Positions 38,932 to 49,740 of a DNA stretch of 64,000 nt are shown piece by piece. Position 1 is the stretch's first letter. The number at the start of each line of letters is the position of its first letter. The DNA comes from Anas platyrhynchos. Its lineage: Eukaryota > Chordata > Aves > Anseriformes > Anatidae. The translations under genes were made by a program, and so were the position numbers. The stretch lies in assembly GCF_047663525.1 (NCBI RefSeq), contig NC_092587.1, forward strand, positions 36,447,001 to 36,511,000, written 5' to 3'. The notes below the pieces were generated by a model. It worked only from the letters and a program-made list of their open reading frames with translations, searched no databases and had not been told where the DNA came from.

Positions 38932-40753
38932 GTGGCAGGAAAATTAAGCACTTCTCCATCAAATTAGGATACAATTACCAAGTCCATGCTAAATAATACA
39001 TCGGTTTGAATGAAACACACTGCACATGTTAGCACAAGAAAAAAATAAACACAAGAAAAACATAAAGAAATCATTTTCTTTATCCATTTCACAATAAATT
39101 ATGCAGAGCTGCACAGTTCACTAGTACTATTTATAAAGGAAAATAACACAAAGCCAAAGCTGGCAAATTGAGAATACAGGGAAATCAAGACAAAAGCTAG
39201 ACCAATAACCACAAATGGAAGGGATCATCTTGTCAATTGAGAAGAAACATGAGGAATATGAATACCAGTTTTTTCCCTAAACCCTGAATGCCGATGGCTC
39301 CATCATGCTTTAATTCTCTACCCCTACACATGCCCTTCTCTGCAAACTTCCCGCATACTTTCACTTAATTTCAAAGTGCAGTTCCTCTCTGAAACAGCAC
39401 TGTAAACATTTCATTGTGGGGTCCCACGTTTGACGTCTGTCAGTGATTTTCAAATCAAAACTGTTCAGTTAACAAGTTAAAAAACAGATTTGTTTTTGTT
39501 TATTTCTCAAAGCTCCAGTCTGCAGTATGAAAAACAAACTCGGCTCTTTCTGATTCACGTATCACTCACGATAAAGGCTGGCATTTGGGGAAGATCTCAC
39601 TGGTGGAGGAAGAGCTGGATGAGGGTCTGGCTGCTTTGCCCTCCTGCTGCAGTCGCCACAGCTGAGAAGGGCAGGACTCGGAGAAGGCTGTGCCTCCTTG
39701 CTGCCAACTGCAGAGCTGTCCCTTTGCATGAGGTTATCATCTGTGGAGCTCTGCTGGCAAAGCAGTAGTTTCAGCACTTGCTAATCCACTTTTATGCAAA
39801 ATCTACCAGGTTAACTGAGATGGTTTAAATTGATTTAGCCCTGCTGCTGTTGCCTAAAGTAGATTAGGAGATGCTTATACCATTTCTCCAGCCAGAAAGA
39901 GCTAGCTGAGAGCAGTCAGAGTACAGTAGACTTTTCGGCAAGCGTGGAGAGATCCAGAAATCATCACCCTACAGCTTTAGCCTTTGACGTGCCAGACTGA
40001 GACACCCAGCCGAATGGCCCTCCTCCACTTGTCTCCTCATTTGTATAACATCACTGCCTCATATCTCCAGTGAATATTCCAGACTGCAGTGACAGGAGCA
40101 GTTTTGGAGAAGAATCAGGACCCCAAATTTTGGATATGTGGACCATGGCCACCTGGTTAACAGAGCTATGCTGCAGAAGACCAATACTTCCTATCACAGC
40201 AATATCACTCTCAAATCTGCCCAACTCTCAGATGGTTGGCGTCCTGACTTTTCTGCAAGACAATCAATTACTCTGAGTGGAGAGAGGAAAGGCAGAAGAG
40301 AAATCACGGTGTGGAGGATATGGGAAATACTGGTAGAGAAAGAAGAGTCTCAGAGAAAGGCCTTCTGCGAGAGCATCACACTAGATTTTTGCTAATGGTG
40401 TCTGCAAGGCAATCAGGCTCATCTAAATCACTGTTCAGCCTCTCAAGCATTTGCTTATATGAGCTCGAACACATAGCTGTGTGTCTCACTGAATGAAGCC
40501 CCAACCCTGCAAGTATTTTGGGTGCAAGTCGTTATACAACAAAAAATGCATTCCCGAGCATTACAGGGTGAGGGCCTAGGATGGACTCAGCCTTGTGCTG
40601 AAGTACTTTGCTGAACCAGACAATAGCAGTATTACATTTCATTGCATTTGATAATAAGACATTGTGTAATGTGATGCAGAAATTAAAGATGAGAAAGGAA
40701 CTGAAAGTTTACCTCTCTAATGAGGATTCATACTGCTAGTATTAAGGTAGATG

Positions 40754-40768
40754 CTTCCACCTAGTGAC
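40754..40768 (-). promoter_or_regulatory. Possible CTCF-type motif
   Basis: The minus strand reads TCACTAGGTGGAAG, matching the CTCF core at 12 of 14 positions. Weaker than the 46.2-kb site. Confidence 0.25.
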
Positions 40769-41916
40769 TTATAGCAGTAGCTTATAGATTTTTTCTTCAG
40801 GAAGCTGGATGGCAGTTGCAGCCGAAAATACAAGTATAGAAAAATATCATTCATGATCTGTAGTCAAGAAGAAATGTAGAAGCTTACTGTACAAAGGGAA
40901 TCTATACATTCAGATTTCAGCAATACTCAGAACATCTTTTCTGCTGTCAATGCTAGCCCAGTGCACACACACCGATTTAACTCTGGATAGATGGCCACCG
41001 TAGTACCGTTTGTGTTCCTCATCCTCCTGCCCCTGCAAGCCAAAACACAGCAGAGCAGGAAGGATATTTCCTGGTGAGGGGAGGTGTTTCTTATATCCTG
41101 GCAATAGCGAGGTCACTAGAGCCGTGACTCCATCAAAGGTATTGCCAAACTATTCCTTTATTTTCTAAAACACAAGAGCTGAATTTTCTTGTATCCCTCA
41201 GCAGTACAAATGCACATGGTCTAGGTCTGGCTTGCCAGTGTGTTACCAGCCCAGTTCAGAGCCCAATGCTTTCTGCTCTGCTCCAGAAACCCTCAAACTC
41301 CTGAGACTTTACACACACCTGCATGTGCAAAAGTTACTGACTTGAACCCTTACAGCAACACTTCAGAAAAATAACAAGCTCCAAAAAATAGAAGTGCTTG
41401 TAAGCTTCAGTAAGATTGTAAGCTTTGTGCAGTAAGCTTCGGAACCCCAAATTTCAATAGAGATCATTAGGCTTTGATGTCTAATGATTCTTTACAGTAA
41501 ACGGGGAGCAATAAGTAGCTCTGCGAGAGACAGAATCTGCTGCTGCTGAACAGACACCTGTCTGAAATCAATCTCTTCCACATCAAGATGTATTCTGAAT
41601 CTTGTCCTTCCCCAGAACACTGAGGACTAACAAAAGACTTCAGCTCATCCAGAATCCACAATCCAGGTGGAGCTCTGAAGAGGGTTGGCTGCTCCTTATA
41701 TCCTTCCTCCCCCCGAAATGCCATAGTCTTGCCTTTCAGGCATAGACAGCCCCATTAACGCAGTAGTTTCAAGGTTAGTGCTAAAGATAATCAGCTCTGA
41801 TTAAACCGTCTGACATAAAGAATCTGAAGTTGGAGCAAATGAATGCTGCTCTGGTTTCCCAACTGTGCTTAAGGATGGGCTATCAGTTTGTACCAGAAAC
41901 ACAACTACAGCCATAT

Positions 41917-41932
41917 AGATAGATAGATATGT
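41917..41932. repeat. Short (GATA)n
   Basis: ATAGATAGATAGATAT, about three and a half units. Confidence 0.85.
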
Positions 41933-42640
41933 CACAATCATTATGTAAGTGAACACAAGTACCCAACAGAGAAACACGGAAGGAGTTTTTGGGCAGCAAG
42001 TGGGTCCTTTTGCTTCACCGTATTGAAGTTAGGACTCCTATTTCTATACTTTTTCCCTTCCGTATTCCTGATTTCTATTGAATCTCCTTTTTCTTTGGCT
42101 CTGGCTTTACTCCCTGTGGTAATTAAGGACTGACCTGCAAGGCAGCAAGCAATCTATGCTGAGCAGATAAGTACAACCTTATCTTGAAGCTTGTAGTTTA
42201 CCCCTTTGAAGTTAAACAAGTATCTATGTGTTTAGCTGACTCGGGACCTAAAATAGCAAATGCATGGCTTTGACAGCAGAATTGAACGACCTCTGCTCCC
42301 CTAGGCAAGAAATCGAGGGACAAAGGCAAAGAAACAGTTGAAAATTGCTGTGGAAAAAAAATTGGCTTGGTATACTCCCACCATTTTAATATATTCTTTT
42401 TCTCTTATTGTATAGCTGTAGTCATCACAATGTTTATGGTTTTGCTCATATGTTCTCTCTCATTTATGCTTTACTGAACTGACATATATATTAACATCTC
42501 ACTTGTTAATAAACTCTGGTAGCTAAGTCACTGCTCTAGATCTTGTTGAAGTTGTAAATGAGGGAAGGTGCTTTATCATCTGGCAATTTCTCGCCTTTTC
42601 ATGTAAATGAGTTCTTAATCTCAAAATTTAAAATTAAAAC

Positions 42641-42683
42641 AGCAACAACCACCACCACCACCACAACAAAAACAACAAAAAAA
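42641..42683. repeat. (ACC)n / (ACA)n repeat
   Basis: Five ACC units flanked by AAC/ACA-rich sequence. Confidence 0.85.
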
Positions 42684-42829
42684 GACAAAAACAAAACTTA
42701 GTAAAATTGTAGGTCAGGAGGATTCTTACTATTCATTTCAACTACAGCTGGGAAACATAGGGAACAGCCTTCTTCTATCAGCTGTGTAGGTAAACAAGGG
42801 CTTTGGTCATCACCTCCCCAACACCCCTA

Positions 42830-42935
42830 AAGTTCCTCACCTTTCGTGATCACAGCCCTCTAAGCTACTCAGCAAAGTAGGTGGGACTATGTCACTCACC
42901 CCATCAGAAGCAGGTTGGGTCACTGAGTTGACTCC
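42830..42935 (-). mobile_element. Possible MIR-type SINE remnant
   Basis: GATCACAGCCCTCTAAGC, GTAGGTGGGACTATGTCACT and CACCCCATCAGAAGC match the spacing of the reverse-complement MIR 3' half. This is a weak call and could be chance similarity. Confidence 0.35.
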
Positions 42936-45788
42936 TGGGGAAAAGGTGAAGCATTTCTTCAAAGCTCTTTTTCTCCTAGATTTATATGGTGCTCAAGTTT
43001 TATCTACAGTCAATGAACTCTCTGTATTTTGTTAAAGAAAAATATTTAAGTTAAAACTACTGTGTGAGTATGCACACATACATGCATTCACATGTGCACA
43101 GGCAAGCATACGTTAAGTTTTATTTTTTTTTACATGGTATAATCTCTAAAAACATCATATAATTTATTGAAGTGCAGAAGAGACCAATTTTCCCTTCTCT
43201 TATTCTGACAGTTTCTCTCTCGTCCCACATGGTTTATATGAATGATATTTATAACGGACTTGTTTTGATCTGATATAGCCCCAGTGAATTTACTGCTGTT
43301 TCTACCCCACTGTAACTGAAACTGACAAGAACCAGAAGAATCTGCAGTTTTATTTTGGGCTTTATAGGTTTTTCCCTCACTCCCTTTTCTCATGCCTGGA
43401 TGGGGTCGGCAGCTAAATAAGACCTGTGCATTCTACAATGACAGATAGCAGTTAGGTTGCAGGATGAGATGAATTGCTCCTTTGATCAAAAATAGGGTCA
43501 ATTTCCACCAGCTAATAATTGTTTTGTTAGGAAAAATACATAAAAAAGTGAACAACGGATTTTTTTGTTAACAAAAGAAAACAATCTTTCCCATGTAATT
43601 AATAGTTGTGGTGTTAACAAATAACATAGGCTGCACATAGTCAATAGGCTTACTATTTTAAATAGACTGCTGTATTTTCCAAGAAGTTATAGGATTTTGA
43701 AAAGAGATGAGCATTTCCTCTTTGTTGAGACAAACATATGTTTCTGTTCCTGTTAGGATTTCCTCCCTAGCATTACATATGAAAATGAAACGACTTGCCT
43801 AAGTGCTCTGAATGGCTCAGAGGAAAGATAAATAGGATTTAGATTTCATCCCGCTAAGGAGGAAAGCCATTCAGACACTCACTTGATAATTAAAGTTGTT
43901 ATTTTAAGGTAAGCACTTGGTAGTTACAATCAAATATAAAATTGCTTTTAATGGTCTTGCTTTTGATCTTCTCAAAGGTATTTTTACATATTTGCTAATT
44001 GCAAACAAACACAATCCTATTTCACAAATAATTGCAACAGAACCAAAAAAGATTAACTGAAGGCTTATGTCCTGTGAGCAACGTGCTCCTTTTTATCAAG
44101 TTTTAAGTTATTACGAATTCGGCTTCACTGAAGTGCATGAATGAAACTGCAAGAAGCTGCGCTCCCAGTAATTCATGCTAGAATCTAAATGCAAGCTCTT
44201 TTTCAGAAAGTATCCACATTTATTAGCAATCACCAGATGGGATCCCAGTGTAACCTCAGGGAAGAAAACTAATGGCTTTCCCATCGAGTCATATTTGGAT
44301 ATGATCCAGTCACTGTTAACATATCCAAATTCATTAGTAGCCACTGAATCCAAACCCTGTTTAACGCAAAAAGATACTTGGGAAAGATCATTTTGGAAAT
44401 TATTTAATTTCCTTCCACAGCAAATTCACATTACATCTAAAAGCAAATGAAAGCTCTGGGTCCTCTGTTTCTCATGAAACAATCTCTGAAGAGATCAGGG
44501 CAGACCAGGAGCTGCATTCGTTGGTTTATATCTGTGTGTTAGTGAGTTTTCTGACAGAAATAAGATCCTAAAATGTAGAGTTTGTAAATGAAAGAGGACA
44601 TAATCTAAAAATGCTTTGTTTCAAACATATTTAGAAATTAGAATTACATTATTAAGAGTTTTGCAAAAGCTTTTTTTTTTTTTGCACATTTTATTTTAAT
44701 TTTTTGTTCTTTACTGAATGATAGACTTCAGCTTTTCTGTTGTGTTTTGTTGTTGTTGTTTTCTTTTTATTGTTGCTGTTTTTTAAGCTTTGTTTCCAGG
44801 CAGAAACATCAGAATATCCATTAACTGAAAGTTGACAATTTAGTTACAAAATACATTTAATTTATTTGTATAAATTTTTACAAATCAAATCTAAATTAAC
44901 ATAAATTAACATTTATTAACATAAAAAATCTAAATTTTTTTCAAGTGTGAATCTATCTCTCCAAATTAAGCAACATTTATTTTCTTACAACCTAAATATT
45001 TTTTAGTTTTAAATGTTAGTCCATAAATTTTTTTCAACTGTAGCACTGTGTATTTGTTTTATAACTTACTGTTTAAAGAAACTTGGATATCCATGTCTTT
45101 ATTAAAAAGTGATTCTTGAACTTTTAAAATGCTTTTATCTCTAATTTTGTATTGTCTTGTTTATATCTTACCCCTGAAACACATAAGATTTTATTTTTTT
45201 CTCAGCTTCAATGATAGCTGCAGGAATAGATGCATGTGTTGTAACACTGTTTGTTGGTGTATGAGCAAAAATTGATTTGTATGCATTCCTAAAAATAAAG
45301 CACTTTTTTGTGTGTGTGTGTGCTAAAACATACAAAACTTATTTTTTTCCCAGTTTAAAAACTAATTCTAACCTAATGCAAACAGTTATCCTTTTTGCTT
45401 TTTCTAGGGTTACTTTTAGAATTTTTAAAAATCCAATTAATTTTTAACCATGTAAAACTGCTGTTTTAAATTATTGCACATCATTACATTTGGACAATGA
45501 AAACAACACAGGCGTTTTTACTTGTCTCTGGTCAACTTCACTTTTTGGTTTCCCTGACACAATACCTTAGCTGAAATCACCACGTGGAGATTTTAAAATC
45601 CAAGGGAAAGAAGCGAATATAAAACAACTCTCTTTTCACTGAGTTTCTGAATTTTTCATTAAGGCATCTCAGTTGCTTGATAAGAACCTTACTTTTTAAG
45701 AACCTTACTTGGAAAAACAAAACACTCTATACCAGAAAGAAATTGATTCCTTTATGTTCATCTCTGGAGAAAAAAGGTATGTTTATGG

Positions 45789-45818
45789 GAAAAATAAATA
45801 AATAAAAATAAATAAAAA
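45789..45818. repeat. (AAAT)n/(AAAAT)n repeat
   Basis: AAAAATAAATAAATAAAAAT followed by AAATAAAAA. Confidence 0.85.
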
Positions 45819-46129
45819 CCTAGATTGGGGAAGCATTCACATCAAGGAGTAATTTTAGTGTATTTTTAGAGGATAACTGATTACCAGTAAAAATGTTAAG
45901 TGATTTTGCACATTTAAATGACATTCCTCATTGATACAAAATATCAGTCAAAATTTCAGCAGTTTTCCTAACAGTTAGGAAAAGGGTGAGCCTGGAAGTG
46001 CTGGAAATACCCCCAGCAAAAGCCCCACCGAATTTTTAGCGTTTTTCCGCAATGAATAAGTGCGCAAGCTAAAAAACAAGTAAATAAATGAAAGAAAAAT
46101 ATAATAAAACGAATAAATACTGTATGGGG

Positions 46130-46340
46130 CATTGCATTGCGATGCCTCACAACGATCCCTGTCCCAGGAAGGCGTCCAGGGTGGCTCAGCACGGCAGGGC
46201 AGGATGAGGGCTGCCCCGGGCTCCCGGCTAGCGCTGGTGCCATCTGCCGGGCAGCATCTTCCACAGCAAGCTCGGCTCGCTACCCGCAGCACCAGGACAG
46301 GCTCCCAGCTGGATTGCTCCATGGGGAAAGGCTCAGCCTT
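46130..46340. other. GC/CpG-rich patch in intergenic DNA
   Basis: About a dozen CpG dinucleotides fall within some 160 bp (for example CCCCGGGCTCCCGGCTAGCG), in otherwise AT-rich surroundings. No gene or CR1 match is visible. It could be a small orphan CpG island or regulatory element. Confidence 0.5.
46237..46250 (-). promoter_or_regulatory. Strong CTCF-type motif
   Basis: The minus strand reads CCGGCAGATGGCAC followed by CAGCGC. Against the CTCF core CCASYAGRKGGCRS it agrees at 13 of 14 positions. It lies in a locally GC/CpG-rich patch. Occupancy is inferred. Confidence 0.5.
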
Positions 46341-47018
46341 CACATCATCTCTCCCAAAATGCCCAGAAATGGTGTGGTTAGGGATAGCAATAGCACGTTT
46401 ATGGGGAGGTGGGCTGAAGCCGATGGCTCATTGCAACCGTGTCGCTTCAATTTGAGTCACTCACTGAGGAGGTGATGCCACTGAGCACTACAACAGACAA
46501 TTCAGTTTCTTTTCCTGCTGAATTTGGATGATAATAATGTCATGACCACTGCGGCAGTGATCAGAGAAATTGTTCAAGAGGGAAAGTATGGCCTGGAAAA
46601 CTTTTTGCTTCTGCCTTCTCCCGTCACCATCACTGGGCAATCACCAGTCATGGAAGCACAGATTCACTGCTCATTGCATTGCCAAGAGCTTGTTGAGGAG
46701 TTAGACAAAAAGGAATAGGAAAAAAAAAATAAAATTCTCCATCTCTAAGTCTGTATGAGTAACAAGAAGGGACAGAAGCCTGGAGATGAGCTCTGATGGC
46801 TCATGATAAGGACGCGTGTTAGCTGTTAGCATCATACTGGTTAGCTAAGGAAAAAAATGCAAACAGTTTTGGTTTGTTTTTAAAGCTTTATAACAGATAT
46901 TCTAAAATGTTGGACACCTGGTGGGCTTAGCAAAATAGTATTCATTTTACATAACAAGCAAAAAAACATAGAATCTTTCCCATGGACCCTAGTCTTGTGC
47001 TTTGTGTAAGAATTACAA

Positions 47019-47043
47019 TTTTATTTTATTTTATTTTTTTCTG
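47019..47043. repeat. (ATTTT)n repeat
   Basis: ATTTTATTTTATTTTATTTT. Confidence 0.85.
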
Positions 47044-48680
47044 TTCAATGCTATAACCATCAAAGCTATGATGAGCAGTCCAAGGAACTACCTGGATATG
47101 GACCAGATTTTAGCAGCAGTTGCTCTCAAATAAGCTCATCTAATCTCATGTCAGTTTTCACAAGAACTCACACAGCCTTAAGAACATTTATGAGAGAAAA
47201 ACAACCCAATTATCTGAGGGCTGGGGTAGGCCAGTTTGCAGCTCCACCATCAGCAGCCCATGAAAGCTGGTGCCATCATCTCTGGCTTCCTTCTTTGCAT
47301 TCTCTGACACCTCCAGGAGGTACAAGAAGTTTAGAAAAAGTAAGGTATTGTGTTTTTTTCAGTTATGTCTCAGAAATACTTTATTTTAAAATATATTTTT
47401 GAATATATTCTTTATATTAAATGAACTTAATTTTGCATTTGGGGTAGTGATGTTCAGTAGTAGTAATAATCATGATATAAAATTGTGTCTCTAGGAGTGA
47501 GAATTTGTTGACACACAGCTCTCTCTCTAAACCTTCACAGGAAGCTTTTGTACTGAGGTGCAAGGCAGATGTGGCTCTGATCCACTCTGCACTGAGTTCT
47601 GTGATGTCTTGTAGAAGCAGTACCAACAAAAATTAACTGGAAGGCTTCAAACACCAGGCCAAGAACCACAAGCAATAGACCTAAAATGTTCTTGCATCAT
47701 ACATGTACTTTGTATAGGACACTCTACACAATCCTCTGCCTCCATACAACATACTCTTCTTAACATTTCAGACCTTTTTATATTAATATATATTTTTCAC
47801 CAGAAAAAAAAATGAAGATTTGTGACAGTGAGGTTGAAGTGATTGGGAAGCAATTGGGAAGGAGGAAGGGCAGTACAAAAAATCATTCTCTTCCCATTCT
47901 GCCTTGTCCTTCCCTTTGAATACTGCTGCTGTTCATAAGTGAAAGTTGAAATCAGAACACTGATGGAGCATAGGAAGAAAATGGATGGTGGGAAGAGGGG
48001 AGTTGTCACAACTGTGTAGTGTTTGTTAAATGGAAGAAAGTTGTCCATTCGCTCTCACTTTTAGCTCAGGGAAAGAAAAAAAAATAAAAAAAATCCCATT
48101 AGCTATTTCTCCCAAAGCAGTAAATAACAAATTGGGCAGCACAGCTGGAAAAGGGAGGTAGAAAAGTTGAAAAGAAGAGCAGAAGAGCCGCTTCCTGCAG
48201 CAGTGAGCTATCAGATGGCTCAGTCCTCCCATGGAAACTCACCCTTAGATAAGACAAAATTGATGGCAAAAACCTGGCCTGTCGAGAGCAATTCATAGCT
48301 GTTGTTCCCGGCTCTCATCATCCCCACCACTGCCCTGACTTGATTCAGATCATGCCACCCACAGGAGCAGATTCCTTTGTACCTCTCAGACCTCCACATT
48401 GCTAAGGCTGTAATCCTATAATCATTTATACCAGGTAAATTCACACTACAAATCTGATAAAAATCAAATTTCCAGCTCCTATCACATTCGCTAGAAGCTA
48501 TGCAACACTTTAGGCTGCTGGATGAAAAGTTAGCATAGTAAAAGCAGATATCCAGTATAGAAGAAGGAGGGCTACATTTATTATTATTTTTTTTAATAAA
48601 GTGAGCTTTGTTCCCAGTCTTGTATTGCCTCCTACTGACAATGCTCTCTCTACAGTGTGACAGTAAACTGTCCCAGACAG

Positions 48681-48702
48681 AAAAAAAAAAAAAAAAAAAA
48701 AA
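48681..48702. repeat. A22 homopolymer
   Basis: 22 consecutive A, about 130 bp before the CR1 copy at 48.8 kb but not joined to it. Confidence 0.95.
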
Positions 48703-48834
48703 GGGAAAAGTGGAATCTTGTAAGTATATTTCAGCTAGACTAGTTTCCCAATCCACTTGACTACACAGTGCAGAAAAGGTGTCCCAGAACAGAAATAAGT
48801 GACCTGACAACCCCAGGAACTTCATTACCACCAT

Positions 48835-49740
48835 TCAAGTCCAGTCAGCATGAGTTCATGAAAGGCAACTCCTGACTGACCAACCTCGCCTCTTTCTATG
48901 ACCGGGTGACCTGCCCAGTGGATGAGGGGAAGGCTGTTGATGTAGTCTACCTAGACTTCAGCAAGGCCTTGACACAGTCTCCCACAGTGTTCTCCTGGAG
49001 AAACTGGCAGCACACGGCTTGGACAGCTACATGCTTTGCTGGGATAAAAATGGGCTGGAAGGCTGGGCCTAAAGGGCCCAGAGGAAAGGGGTCTGGAGGT
49101 GTTGGTCGATGCTCGCCTGAACATGAGCCAGCAGTGTGCCCAGGTGGCCAAGAAGGCCAACAGCATCCTGGCTTGTATCAGGAATAGTGCAGCCAGCAGG
49201 AGCAGGGAGGTGACCGTCCCCTTGTATTCTGCTCTGGTGAGGCCGCACCTGGAGTGCTGTGTTCAATTTTGGGCCCCTCACTGCAAGAAGGACATCGAGG
49301 CCCTGGAGTGTATCCAGAGAAGGGCTACGAAGCTGGTGATGGGCCTGGAACACAAGTCCTGTGAGGAATGGCTGAGGGAACTGGGGGCGTTTGGTCTGGA
49401 GAAGCCTCATTGCTCTCTACAACTATCTGAAAGGAAGGTGTGGAGAGCTGGGGGTCAGCCTCTTCTCACAGTAACTAGTGATAGGACTAGAGGGAATGGC
49501 CTCAAGTTGCGCCAGGGTAGGTTTAGGTTGGAAATGAGGACGCATTTCTTCTCAGAAAGAGCAGTCAAGCACTGGGACGGGCTGCACAGGTAGATGATTG
49601 AATCACCATCCCTGGGGGTGCTTAATGAAAGGTTGGACGTGGTGCTTAGGGACATGGTTCAGTAGGTGACAGTGGCGGTAGGGGGTGGTTGAACCTGATG
49701 ATCTTGGAGGTCTTTTCCAACCCTAATGATTCTGATTCAT
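48835..49740 (+). mobile_element. CR1 LINE fragment with internal deletion, plus orientation
   Basis: 5'-truncated copy starting near AAGTCCAGTCAGCATGAGTT. The first part (to about 49065) encodes the reverse-transcriptase catalytic-domain stretch VVYLDFSKA, followed by a frameshift. The sequence then jumps at about 49065-49079 to the ORF2 C-terminal region, where [20 protein letters not shown] and [19 protein letters not shown] are readable at 49120-49280. An open stretch of about 164 codons (49099-49593) remains, and the copy ends with the CR1 3' tail GATCTTGGAGGTCTTTTCCA and ATGATTCTGATTC octamer-like repeats. It looks younger than the other copies but is not mobile. Confidence 0.95.

Larger units (their letters stand above)
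38161..48834. other. Gene-free intergenic segment
   Basis: Holds simple repeats, a doubtful MIR at 42.8 kb, two CTCF-type motifs and the GC-rich patch at 46.1-46.3 kb. The stretch 43.5-45.9 kb is very AT-rich and free of recognisable transposons. Confidence 0.65.

Noticed and set aside
48220-48834. 204-codon open frame on the minus strand
   Set aside because: It runs through an A22/T22 homopolymer giving a poly-Phe stretch, and has no family resemblance.
49099-49593. 164-codon frame as a host gene
   Set aside because: Its residues are the ORF2 C-terminal region of CR1, so it is part of the transposon copy and not a host gene.
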